DNA of 33,665 nucleotides, from positions 1 to 33,665 of the forward strand of contig NZ_JAEINH010000017.1 in assembly GCF_016342785.1 (NCBI RefSeq), given 5' to 3'. The notes beneath the pieces were generated by a model. That model saw only the letters and a program-made list of their open reading frames with translations. It was not told where the DNA came from and made no database searches. A program made the translations under genes and the position numbers. This document shows, piece by piece, positions 27,379 to 33,665 of this stretch. The DNA comes from Sanguibacter suaedae (lineage in GTDB: Bacteria > Actinomycetota > Actinomycetes > Actinomycetales > Cellulomonadaceae). The stretch's first letter is position 1; the number at the start of each line of letters is the position of its first letter.

Positions 27379-28682
27379 CAGGCTCCCTCGACTCTCAGGA
27401 CGGACGTGACGGTCTGGACGGCGTCGAGACCCTCGATGGCGGCGACGGTCGCGGCGAGCGCGGTCTCGGTGCCGTCGTGGGTGGTGATGACCAGGTGCGC
27501 CACCCCCGCGGGACCGTCGCCGGCAGCGGGGCGCGGGGCCTGCCGGACGGCCTCGATGGAGACGCCCCGCTCGGCGAACAGCTGGGCGACCTGGGCGAGC
27601 ACGCCCGGCCGGTCGTCCACCTCGAGGCGGATCTGGTAGCGGGTCACCGCCTCCTGCGGGCTCGCGATGGGGAGCTGGGCGTAGTGGGACTCGGCCGGGC
27701 CCTTGCCGCCGAGGACCCGGTGCCGCGCGACCGACACGACGTCGCCGAGGACCGCGGAGGCTGTCGGCGCGCCGCCTGCGCCCCGCCCGTAGAACATGAG
27801 CTCGCCCGCGGCGTCCGCCTCGACGAACACGGCGTTGAACGCGCCGCGCACGGTAGCGAGCGGGTGTCCGGAAGGGACGAGCGCGGGGTGGACGCGCGCC
27901 GAGACCCCCTCGTCGGTGACCTCGCAGATCGCGAGGAGCTTGATGACGTGACCGGTCTGGGCTGCCCATGCCACGTCGTCGGCGGTGACGGACGAGATGC
28001 CCTCACGGCTCACGTCGTCGATGCGGACCCGGGTATGGAAGGCGAGCGACGCGAGGATCGCGGCCTTCGCCGCGGCGTCGAAGCCCTCGACGTCGGCCGT
28101 GGGGTCGGCCTCCGCGTAGCCGAGGGCCTGCGCCTGCCGGACCGCGTCGTCGAGCCCCAGGCCGTTCGTGGTCATCTGGTCGAGGACGTAGTTCGTGGTG
28201 CCGTTGAGGATCCCGAGGACGCGCCGGACACGGTCGCCCGCCAGGGACTCGCGGACCGGCCGGACGATCGGGATGGCCCCGGCGACCGCGGCCTCGTAGT
28301 ACACGTCGACGCCTGCCTCGTCGGCGGCGCGGTAGAGGGTCGGGCCGTCCTCGGCGAGGAGCGCCTTGTTCGCGGTGACGACGGAGGCCCCGGCGGCGAC
28401 CGCGCTCAGGAGGAGCGACCGGGCGGGCTCGATGCCGCCCATGACCTCGATGACGATGTCGGCACGGCGGACGAGGCCCTCCGCGTCCTCCGTGAGGAGG
28501 GCACGGTCGACCGCGGGGTCGCGCGGCGCCGAGGCGTCGCGCACCGCGACCCCGACGAGCTCGAGCGGTGCCCCGACCCGGGCCGCGAGGTCGGCCGACT
28601 GCTCGGTCAGGAGCCGCACGACCTGCGTGCCGACGACGCCGCAGCCGAGGAGAGCGACGCGCAGCGCCGTGGGTGCGGTCAC
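27378..28682 (-). CDS. hom: Homoserine dehydrogenase with C-terminal ACT domain
   Basis: This 434-residue enzyme reduces aspartate semialdehyde to homoserine. The N-terminal Rossmann motif is LGCGVVG. The middle catalytic part includes [14 protein letters not shown] and the [14 protein letters not shown] segment. The last 80 or so residues form an ACT domain ([20 protein letters not shown]), the usual site of threonine feedback inhibition. I chose GTG 28682 because GAAGGG is nine or so bases upstream; GTG 28691 lies almost on top of that site. A 10-codon frame upstream ends over this start as GTGA. Confidence 0.96.
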   Translation of the reverse strand: MTAPTALRVALLGCGVVGTQVVRLLTEQSADLAARVGAPLELVGVAVRDASAPRDPAVDRALLTEDAEGLVRRADIVIEVMGGIEPARSLLLSAVAAGASVVTANKALLAEDGPTLYRAADEAGVDVYYEAAVAGAIPIVRPVRESLAGDRVRRVLGILNGTTNYVLDQMTTNGLGLDDAVRQAQALGYAEADPTADVEGFDAAAKAAILASLAFHTRVRIDDVSREGISSVTADDVAWAAQTGHVIKLLAICEVTDEGVSARVHPALVPSGHPLATVRGAFNAVFVEADAAGELMFYGRGAGGAPTASAVLGDVVSVARHRVLGGKGPAESHYAQLPIASPQEAVTRYQIRLEVDDRPGVLAQVAQLFAERGVSIEAVRQAPRPAAGDGPAGVAHLVITTHDGTETALAATVAAIEGLDAVQTVTSVLRVEGA

Positions 28683-28730
28683 GGGGACCACCCTTCGAGT
28701 CGTTGGTTCATGGTCGGGTGCCTCGCGACG

Positions 28731-28774
28731 ATCCTGACGTGCGTACCGCCCAGGGTGGACCCACGTCTCAGGAT
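28731..28774 (-). promoter_or_regulatory. Imperfect inverted repeat in the lysA-hom spacer
   Basis: ATCCTGACGTG (28731-28741) pairs with CACGTCTCAGGAT (28762-28774) with a 2-base bulge and a 20-base loop. The far arm overlaps a minus-strand -10-like box TATCCT (28775-28770). It could be an operator or leader structure for hom, or a terminator for argS-lysA. There is no T-run. Confidence 0.4.
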
Positions 28775-28820
28775 ACGGCTGCGGTCCGTGGCCGGGACGA
28801 GGCGAGGCGTGCGCGCGTCG

Positions 28821-30176
28821 TCACCCGACGTCGAGCGCGAAGAGGTCGTCCTCGGTCTCCCGGCGGACGACGACGCGCGACGTCCCGTCGTGGACCGCGA
28901 CCACCGGGGGCCGAAGAAGGAGGTTGTAGTTCGACGCCATGGAGCGGCCGTAGGCGCCGGTCGCCGGGACGGCGAGCAGGTCGCCGGGGGCGACGTCCGC
29001 CGGGAGCGCGATGTCGGGGATGACGATGTCGCCGCTCTCGCAGTGCTTGCCGACGACGCGGGCCCGCACCGTGTCCGTGCTCCCCTGGCGGTTGGCGAGC
29101 CGCGCGGTGTACCGGGCGTCGTAGAGCGCGGGACGGATGTTGTCGCTCATCCCGCCGTCGACCGAGACGTAGGTCCGTACCGAACCGTCGTCGAGGGTCA
29201 CGGGCTTGACGACGCCCACGCGGTAGAGCGTCACCGTCGTCGATCCGACGACGGACCGGCCGGGCTCGATGGAGATGCGCGGCATGCTCGTGCCGATCTC
29301 CGCGCAGACGGCGGCGACGGTCGACGCGAGGTCGCGCGCGAGGGACGGCACGTCGATGGGGATCTCCCCCGGCACGTAGGCGATCCCGTAGCCGCCGCCG
29401 AGGTCGAGCTCCGGCAGGAGGTGGCCGGACGCCGCGCGCAAGGACTCCCGGAGACCGAGCATCGCGCGGGCGTTCACCTCGAAGGCCTGGGCGTCCTGGA
29501 TCTGGCTGCCGATGTGCGCGTGGGCGCCGACGAGCTCGAGCTCCTCGTGCCGGAGGACCTCCTGGAGGGCCGCGAGCGCCGCCCCGCCAGCGAGGGAGAT
29601 GCCGAACTTCTGGTCCTCGTGCGCGGTGGAGACGAACTCGTGCCCGCCCGCGTGGATGCCGGTGGTGACGCGCACCATGACCGGGACTCGGTCCTCGGGC
29701 CCGCGGCCGGCGGCCTGGGCGATCTGCGCGACGCGGGCGATCTCGGCGACCGAGTCCACGACGATCCGGCCGACGCGCGCGTCGACCGCGCGGGCGATCT
29801 CGGCGTCGGACTTGTTGTTGCCGTGGAGCCCGACCGCGCTGCCGGGGACGCCGGCGCGCAGCGCGACGGCCAGCTCGCCGCCGCTCGCCGTGTCGACGCG
29901 CAGGCCCTCCTCGTGGGCCCACCGGGCGACGGCGACCGAGAGGAACGCCTTCCCGGCGTAGTAGACGTCGACGGTGGTCCCGACGTCCCCGAACGCCTCG
30001 CCGAAGGAGCGGACGAAGAGGCGTGCGCGGTCCCGGAAGTGCTGCTCGTCGAGGACGTAGACGGGCGTGCCGTGCTCGGCGGCGAGCTCGGCCGCGGGCA
30101 GTCCCGCGAGGACGATCCCCCCGTCCGCGTCGAGCGTCGCCCCCTGGGGCCAGACGTGGGCGTCGAGGCCGGTCAC
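28821..30176 (-). CDS. lysA: Diaminopimelate decarboxylase
   Basis: This 451-residue PLP enzyme makes lysine from meso-diaminopimelate, the last step of lysine synthesis. The PLP lysine is Lys76 in [22 protein letters not shown] (phosphate and substrate binding) and CESGD (active-site Cys) follow in order. GTG 30176 overlaps the argS stop as GTGA. The long upstream in-frame stretch lies inside argS and is not part of the gene. Confidence 0.97.
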   Translation of the reverse strand: MTGLDAHVWPQGATLDADGGIVLAGLPAAELAAEHGTPVYVLDEQHFRDRARLFVRSFGEAFGDVGTTVDVYYAGKAFLSVAVARWAHEEGLRVDTASGGELAVALRAGVPGSAVGLHGNNKSDAEIARAVDARVGRIVVDSVAEIARVAQIAQAAGRGPEDRVPVMVRVTTGIHAGGHEFVSTAHEDQKFGISLAGGAALAALQEVLRHEELELVGAHAHIGSQIQDAQAFEVNARAMLGLRESLRAASGHLLPELDLGGGYGIAYVPGEIPIDVPSLARDLASTVAAVCAEIGTSMPRISIEPGRSVVGSTTVTLYRVGVVKPVTLDDGSVRTYVSVDGGMSDNIRPALYDARYTARLANRQGSTDTVRARVVGKHCESGDIVIPDIALPADVAPGDLLAVPATGAYGRSMASNYNLLLRPPVVAVHDGTSRVVVRRETEDDLFALDVG

Positions 30177-31852
30177 ATGCGCTCCGGGGCGCTCACGCCG
30201 AGGAGCCCGAGGCCGTTCGCGAGGACCTGGCGGGTCGCGTCGTTGAGCCACAGACGGGTGCGGTGCGTGTCGGTGACGTCCTCGTCGCCGACGGGCGTCA
30301 CGCGGCACTCGGCGTACCACTTGTGGTACTCGCCGGCGAGCGCCTCGAGGTAGCGGGCGACGCGGTGCGGCTCGCGGAGCTCGGCGGCCTGGGCCACGAC
30401 CCGGGGGAACTCGGTGAGCGCCCCGAGGAGGCTCGCCTCCGTCTCCGCGACGAGGAGGGAGGGCTCGAAGGCGTCCTCGCGGCGTACGCCGTGGTCGGCG
30501 GCGTTCCGGGCGACGTTCGCGGTCCGGGCGTGCGCGTACTGGACGTAGAACACGGGGTTCTCGTTGGTGGCGCGCGTCAGGAGGTCGATGTCGATGTCGA
30601 GCGTGGAGTCCGTGGAGGACCGCACGAGCGCGTAGCGTGCGGCGTCGACCCCGACGGCCTCGACGAGGTCCTCGAGGGTCACGACGTTCCCGGCGCGCTT
30701 GGACATGCGGAACGGCTCGCCGTCCTTGAGCAGGTTGACCATCTGCCCGATGATGATCTGCAGGTTGGTCCCGGGCACGTCCCCGAACGCCGCGCAGACC
30801 GCCATGAGGCGGGCGACGTAGCCGTGGTGGTCGGCACCGAGCATGAGGATGACGTCCGTGGCGCCGCGCTCGCGCTTGTCGAGGTAGTACGCGATGTCCC
30901 CGGCGATGTACGCGGCCTCGCCGTCGGACTTCACGACGACCCGGTCCTTGTCGTCACCGAAGTCGGTGGTCCGCAGCCAGGTCGCGCCGTCCTGCTCGTA
31001 GACGTGCCCTGCGTCGCGCAGGCGGGCGACGGCGCGGTCGACGGCACCGGACTCGTGGAGCGAGTCCTCGTGGAAGTACACGTCGAAGTCGACGCCGAAC
31101 CCGTGGAGGGAGACCTTGATCTCGGTGAACATGCGGTCGACGCCCCGGGCGCGGAAGACCTCCTGCGCCTCCGCGTCGGGCAGAGTCAGCGGGTCGGGGT
31201 CACCGGCGGCGGCGGCGTCGGCGATCACGGCGTCCGCGATGTCCTGGACGTACTGGCCGCCGTAACCGCCCTCGGGCGGCTCCTGGCCGCGTGCGCGGGC
31301 GAGGAGCGACCCGGCGAAGCGGTCGATCTGCGCCCCGTGGTCGTTGAAGTAGTACTCGCGGGTGACCTCGGCCCCCGCGGCCTCGAGGACCCGCGCGAGG
31401 GAGTCGCCGACGGCGGCCCAGCGCACGCCCCCGATGTGGATGGGGCCCGTCGGGTTGGCCGACACGAACTCGAGGTTCACCCGGCGACCGGCCTCGGCGT
31501 CTCCGCGACCGTAGGCCGTCCCCTGGTCGAGGACGGTCCGGGCGAGCTCGCCGGCGGCGGCCGCGTCGAGCGAGATGTTGAGGAAGCCGGGGCCCGCGAC
31601 GTCCGCGGACCGGACGCCGGGCACGGAGGCGAGCCGGCGCGCGAGGTCCTCCGCGAGCGCGCGGGGCTGGGCGCCGGCCTTCTTCGCGAGCTGGAGAGCC
31701 ACGTTCGTCGACCAGTCGCCGTGCTCACGCTGGCGAGGGCGTTCGACGCGGATCTCGTCGGGGAGCTCGCTCGCGTCGAGCGCGAGGGTCCCGTCGGAGA
31801 CGGCGGCGTCGAGGGCAGCGCGGAGCGCGTCGGAGAGCTCGTTGGGGGTCAC
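30173..31852 (-). CDS. argS: Arginyl-tRNA synthetase
   Basis: This 559-residue class I synthetase charges tRNA-Arg. The HIGH-type motif is PTGPIHIGG (about residues 133-140) and the KMSKS-type motif is RMSKRAG (about 380-386). The C-terminal helical anticodon-binding domain ends the chain. GTG 31852 has no clear ribosome site, but a TAGGAT -10 box ends six bases before it, as in leaderless genes. A tRNA-Arg(CCG) gene lies about 1 kb away. Confidence 0.97.
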   Translation of the reverse strand: MTPNELSDALRAALDAAVSDGTLALDASELPDEIRVERPRQREHGDWSTNVALQLAKKAGAQPRALAEDLARRLASVPGVRSADVAGPGFLNISLDAAAAGELARTVLDQGTAYGRGDAEAGRRVNLEFVSANPTGPIHIGGVRWAAVGDSLARVLEAAGAEVTREYYFNDHGAQIDRFAGSLLARARGQEPPEGGYGGQYVQDIADAVIADAAAAGDPDPLTLPDAEAQEVFRARGVDRMFTEIKVSLHGFGVDFDVYFHEDSLHESGAVDRAVARLRDAGHVYEQDGATWLRTTDFGDDKDRVVVKSDGEAAYIAGDIAYYLDKRERGATDVILMLGADHHGYVARLMAVCAAFGDVPGTNLQIIIGQMVNLLKDGEPFRMSKRAGNVVTLEDLVEAVGVDAARYALVRSSTDSTLDIDIDLLTRATNENPVFYVQYAHARTANVARNAADHGVRREDAFEPSLLVAETEASLLGALTEFPRVVAQAAELREPHRVARYLEALAGEYHKWYAECRVTPVGDEDVTDTHRTRLWLNDATRQVLANGLGLLGVSAPERM

Positions 31853-31858
31853 CGGACG

Positions 31859-31864
31859 ATCCTA
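31859..31864 (-). promoter_or_regulatory. Candidate leaderless promoter of argS
   Basis: TAGGAT on the minus strand is separated by six bases from the argS GTG, so transcription would begin at or next to the first base of the start codon. No -35 is convincing. Leaderless mRNAs are common in Actinobacteria. Confidence 0.45.
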
Positions 31865-31930
31865 CCGACTCGGGCCGGGCGCGGACGCGGCGGGCAGGGG
31901 TGGGCCGCCGGGCGGTACGTTCGCCCTGCG

Positions 31931-31948
31931 GCGCTCGACGACGAGCGC
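31931..31948. promoter_or_regulatory. Palindrome before gntR, possible operator
   Basis: GCGCTCG-ACGA-CGAGCGC has 7-bp perfect arms. It lies 27 bases before the gntR start and just after a TACGTT -10-like box (31916-31921). It may be an autoregulatory site or an RNA hairpin. It does not match the classic FadR-type TNGTNNNACNA form. Confidence 0.3.
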
Positions 31949-31974
31949 GCCCCCGACATGGAAGAATTCATGGG

Positions 31975-32676
31975 ATGAGCGCCAGGAGCGGTGTGAGCGA
32001 CAGATCAGGGCTGATCGACCGGGCCGTCGAGCAGCTGCGCGCCCGGATCACGTCGGGCGAGTGGGCGGTGGGCAGCCGGATCCCCACCGAGCCGGCGCTG
32101 GCCGCCCTCCTCGGCGTCGGCCGCAACACGGTGCGCGAGGCCGTCCAGTCCCTCGTGCACGCGGGGCTGCTCATGCGGCGGCAGGGGTCGGGCACCTACG
32201 TGCTCTCCGACTCGGAGCTGACGGTGGTCATGGGGCGCCAGATCGCCGACGCGAACCACCAGCACGTCCTCGAGGTGCGGCGCAGCCTCGAGGTCGAGGC
32301 GGCACGGCTCGCCGCGCGGCGCCGCAGCGACGCGGAGGTGCTGACGCTGCGTGCGCTGAACACGGCACGCCAGGAGGCCTTCGCCAGCGGCGACGTCGAC
32401 GCGATGGTCTCGGCCGACCTCGAGCTCCACCGGGCGATCGCCGCCGCGGCCCGCAACCCGGTCCTCCTGAGCCTCTACGAGCACCTCGTCGACGCCATCG
32501 GCGCGAACATCCGGACCAACGTCGTCGGGCTCCTGCACACCCAGTCGGCGGACGACCACGATGCCCTCGTGGAGGCCATCGCCCTCGGGGACCCCCAGCG
32601 GGCCATGGACGAGATCACCTCCTACCTCGACATCTACGTCGAGCCCGCCGAGCGCGCCGGGGTCACCGGCCGGTGA
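31975..32676 (+). CDS. GntR-family (FadR/FCD subfamily) transcriptional regulator
   Basis: This protein of about 233 residues has an N-terminal winged helix with the GntR pattern (GSRIPTEPALAALLGVGRNTVREAVQSLVHAGLL, split over two helices and turn) and RRQGSGTYV as the wing. The C-terminal all-helical FCD domain (ADLELHRAIAAAARNPVLLSLYEHL) usually binds an organic acid with a metal. ATG 31975 has GGAAG ten bases upstream; GTG 31993 has AGGAG only four bases upstream and is the alternative. It is divergent from argS and has no obvious target gene in the window, so the effector and regulon are unknown. Confidence 0.9.
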   Translation: MSARSGVSDRSGLIDRAVEQLRARITSGEWAVGSRIPTEPALAALLGVGRNTVREAVQSLVHAGLLMRRQGSGTYVLSDSELTVVMGRQIADANHQHVLEVRRSLEVEAARLAARRRSDAEVLTLRALNTARQEAFASGDVDAMVSADLELHRAIAAAARNPVLLSLYEHLVDAIGANIRTNVVGLLHTQSADDHDALVEAIALGDPQRAMDEITSYLDIYVEPAERAGVTGR

Positions 32677-32677
32677 C

Positions 32678-32698
32678 CCGTCGGCGACCCGTCGACGG
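32678..32698 (+). terminator. Weak hairpin after gntR
   Basis: CCGTCG (32678-32683) and CGACGG (32693-32698) form a 6-bp stem with a 9-base loop directly behind the gntR stop. There is no T-run; termination is possible but not certain. Confidence 0.3.
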
Positions 32699-32747
32699 AC
32701 GCTCGGAGCCGACGGGGGCACCCACGTGGAGCGCACCCCCGCGGTGC

Positions 32748-32756
32748 TGGTAGTGT
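32748..32756 (+). promoter_or_regulatory. Extended -10 promoter of tRNA-Arg
   Basis: TGG-TAGTGT gives an extended -10 element 70 bases before the tRNA. A poor -35 candidate (TGGAGC, 32727-32732) lies 18 bases upstream. No gene lies in the 150 bases between gntR and the tRNA. Confidence 0.4.
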
Positions 32757-32826
32757 GCTCTATGCCTGAACGGGGCCTGCGTCGGATCTCACGTGCGATC
32801 ACCACGACGCCCCCCGGTCCGGTCCA

Positions 32827-32899
32827 GCCCTCGTAGCTCAGTGGATAGAGCGTCTGCCTCCGGAGCAGAAGGTCGTAGGTTCGAATCCTGTCGAGGGCA
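32827..32899 (+). tRNA. tRNA-Arg, anticodon CCG
   Basis: The 73-base cloverleaf folds fully. The acceptor stem is GCCCTCG/CGAGGGC with discriminator A at 32899. The D stem is GCTC/GAGC. The anticodon stem TCTGC/GCAGA holds the loop CTCCGGA with anticodon CCG at 32860-32862. The T stem GTAGG/CCTGT contains two G-U pairs around loop TTCGAAT. CCA is not encoded. It reads CGG codons, which are common at this GC content. Confidence 0.97.
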
Positions 32900-32905
32900 C
32901 ACGCA

Positions 32906-32937
32906 GAAGGGCGGAGATCCACGGATCTCCGCCCTTC
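32906..32937. terminator. Terminator hairpin after tRNA-Arg
   Basis: GAAGGGCGGAGATC (32906-32919) and its exact complement (32924-32937) form a 14-bp stem with a CACG loop, seven bases after the tRNA. It also lies beyond the stop of the convergent lipoprotein gene and could serve both directions. TTC ends the stem and no longer T-run follows. Confidence 0.75.
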
Positions 32938-32982
32938 GTCGTTCCGCGGCAGCGAACGACGGTCCGTGCGTGCCGACGCCCG

Positions 32983-33665
32983 TCAGGGCAGGGCGATCAC
33001 GTAGCCCGTCGCCTCAGCCACCACGGCAGCGAGCCCGGCGGCGAGCGCCTCGCCGACCCTCGGCGCGACCTCCGCCTCCGGGGACGACCCGTCGCGCGAG
33101 TCCGCGCCGGGCCACACGACGGCGGTGACGTTGGCCGTCGGCTCGGGCAGCTGGGCGCCGATCACGACGAACTGCTGGTCGAGCGTCGAGGCGGACACCC
33201 GGTCGAGCGCAGCGAGCAGGTCTCCGCCGATCACGACGACCACGTCGGTCCCCTCGGCCACTGCGTCGCCGAGAAGAGTCTCCGGGTCGAGGAGGGAGCC
33301 CTCACCCCGGGACGAGGCCGCGTCGGGCGCGATCACCGAGACGGACGCGTCGTGGGCCGCGGCGAAGGCCTCGACCTCCGTGACGGCCGCGGCGGTGTCG
33401 GCGGTCGAGGACGGGACCACGACGGCCAGCGTCAGCCCCGGAGGCAGCTCGCCGCCGGGGAGCGGAGCGACGGTGCTCCCGGGAGCCGGGGTGTCGGTCG
33501 AGGGTCCGGCGGACGAGGTCGCTCCCGGGCCGGCGGAGGCCGGGCTCGTCGAGGTCGGCGTGCTCGACGAGCCGCCGTCCGGGGCGCACCCGGCGAGCGC
33601 GCCCAGGACCGTGAGGGTCGTGAGGAGGGCGGCGAGCACCCGGGGGCGGACGGTGGGGGTCGGCG
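32983..33665 (-). CDS. Putative lipoprotein with a Rossmann-like binding domain (5' end uncertain or cut off)
   Basis: The frame is open to the window edge. GTG 33639 gives 218 residues but has no ribosome site, and upstream codons (PTPTVRPR) would supply a basic signal-peptide start, so the true start may be outside. A hydrophobic stretch ends in the lipobox LAGC, indicating a membrane-anchored lipoprotein. A Ser/Thr/Pro/Gly-rich linker of about 45 residues follows. The remaining domain alternates strands such as LTLAVVVPS, VVVVIGG and QFVVIGAQLP with helices, vaguely like BMP-type or sugar-type periplasmic binding proteins but short. I do not recognise the exact family; function unknown. 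Confidence 0.65.
   Translation of the reverse strand, partial: PTPTVRPRVLAALLTTLTVLGALAGCAPDGGSSSTPTSTSPASAGPGATSSAGPSTDTPAPGSTVAPLPGGELPPGLTLAVVVPSSTADTAAAVTEVEAFAAAHDASVSVIAPDAASSRGEGSLLDPETLLGDAVAEGTDVVVVIGGDLLAALDRVSASTLDQQFVVIGAQLPEPTANVTAVVWPGADSRDGSSPEAEVAPRVGEALAAGLAAVVAEATGYVIALP

Noticed and set aside
28692-28820. Threonine attenuator upstream of hom
   Set aside because: The short upstream frame has no Thr or Ile codons and no terminator/antiterminator pair with a T-run, so a classic attenuator is not supported; only the hairpin and overlap are reported.
27477-30353. 958-codon plus-strand frame opposite hom and lysA
   Set aside because: Crosses two confirmed minus-strand genes and a structured spacer; composition is typical of antisense reading at high GC.
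32005-32922. Minus-strand frame overlapping gntR and the tRNA
   Set aside because: It runs through the tRNA gene and opposite a clear GntR regulator; not a gene.

Overview
The window is high-GC DNA from an actinobacterium, most likely a member of the Micrococcales close to the Cellulomonas/Sanguibacter/Oerskovia group. This rests on the gene order argS-lysA-hom-thrC-thrB-rho-rpmE-prfA-prmC-tsaC-wecA-atp operon-DUF2550 (the order also seen in mycobacteria), a NucS-type mismatch endonuclease, many GTG starts, separate b and delta ATP synthase subunits, and a polysaccharide-degradation locus beside the core genes. The genus is inferred, not proven. I see no mobile element, CRISPR array, rRNA or prophage gene.

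Region 1 (1-9.6 kb) is a carbohydrate-use locus. On the plus strand are the 3' part of a GH95 alpha-L-fucosidase-like enzyme and a LacI-family regulator. Converging on them is a three-gene ABC importer operon on the minus strand: Tat/lipoprotein binding protein, then two LplB/YtcP-like permeases. A large GH3 glycosidase is transcribed divergently from it. The 305-bp divergent intergenic region holds two matching LacI-type operators of form TCGAA-n-CG-n-TTCGA, one beside each transcription start region, plus a good promoter for the importer. No ATPase gene is present, so the importer probably shares one encoded elsewhere. The GH3 enzyme carries a beta-trefoil (fascin-like) module inside its catalytic C-terminal part and a CBM6-like tail.

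Region 2 (9.6-18.6 kb, minus strand) holds, in transcription order, an AtpI-like membrane protein, atpBEFHAGDC, a DUF2550 protein and nucS. The epsilon subunit is short and lacks the helical inhibitory hairpin. The start of atpB is unusual.

Region 3 (18.6-31.9 kb, minus strand) holds argS-lysA, hom-thrC-thrB, rho, rpmE, prfA-prmC-tsaC-wecA. Many neighbours overlap by GTGA or ATGA, suggesting translational coupling within argS-lysA, within hom-thrC, and from prmC through the AtpI-like gene. Perfect hairpins without U-tracts separate the blocks. The 5' region of rho is long, and Rho carries a disordered Arg/Glu/Asp-rich insertion of about 220 residues.

Region 4 (31.9-33.7 kb) has a divergent FadR-type GntR regulator, tRNA-Arg(CCG) with a strong terminator hairpin, and the 3' part of a lipoprotein gene on the minus strand.

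Most of the window is conserved core. The parts most worth following up are the paired LacI operators, the modular GH3 enzyme, the atpB and argS start regions, the hom leader, and the U-less hairpins at operon ends.
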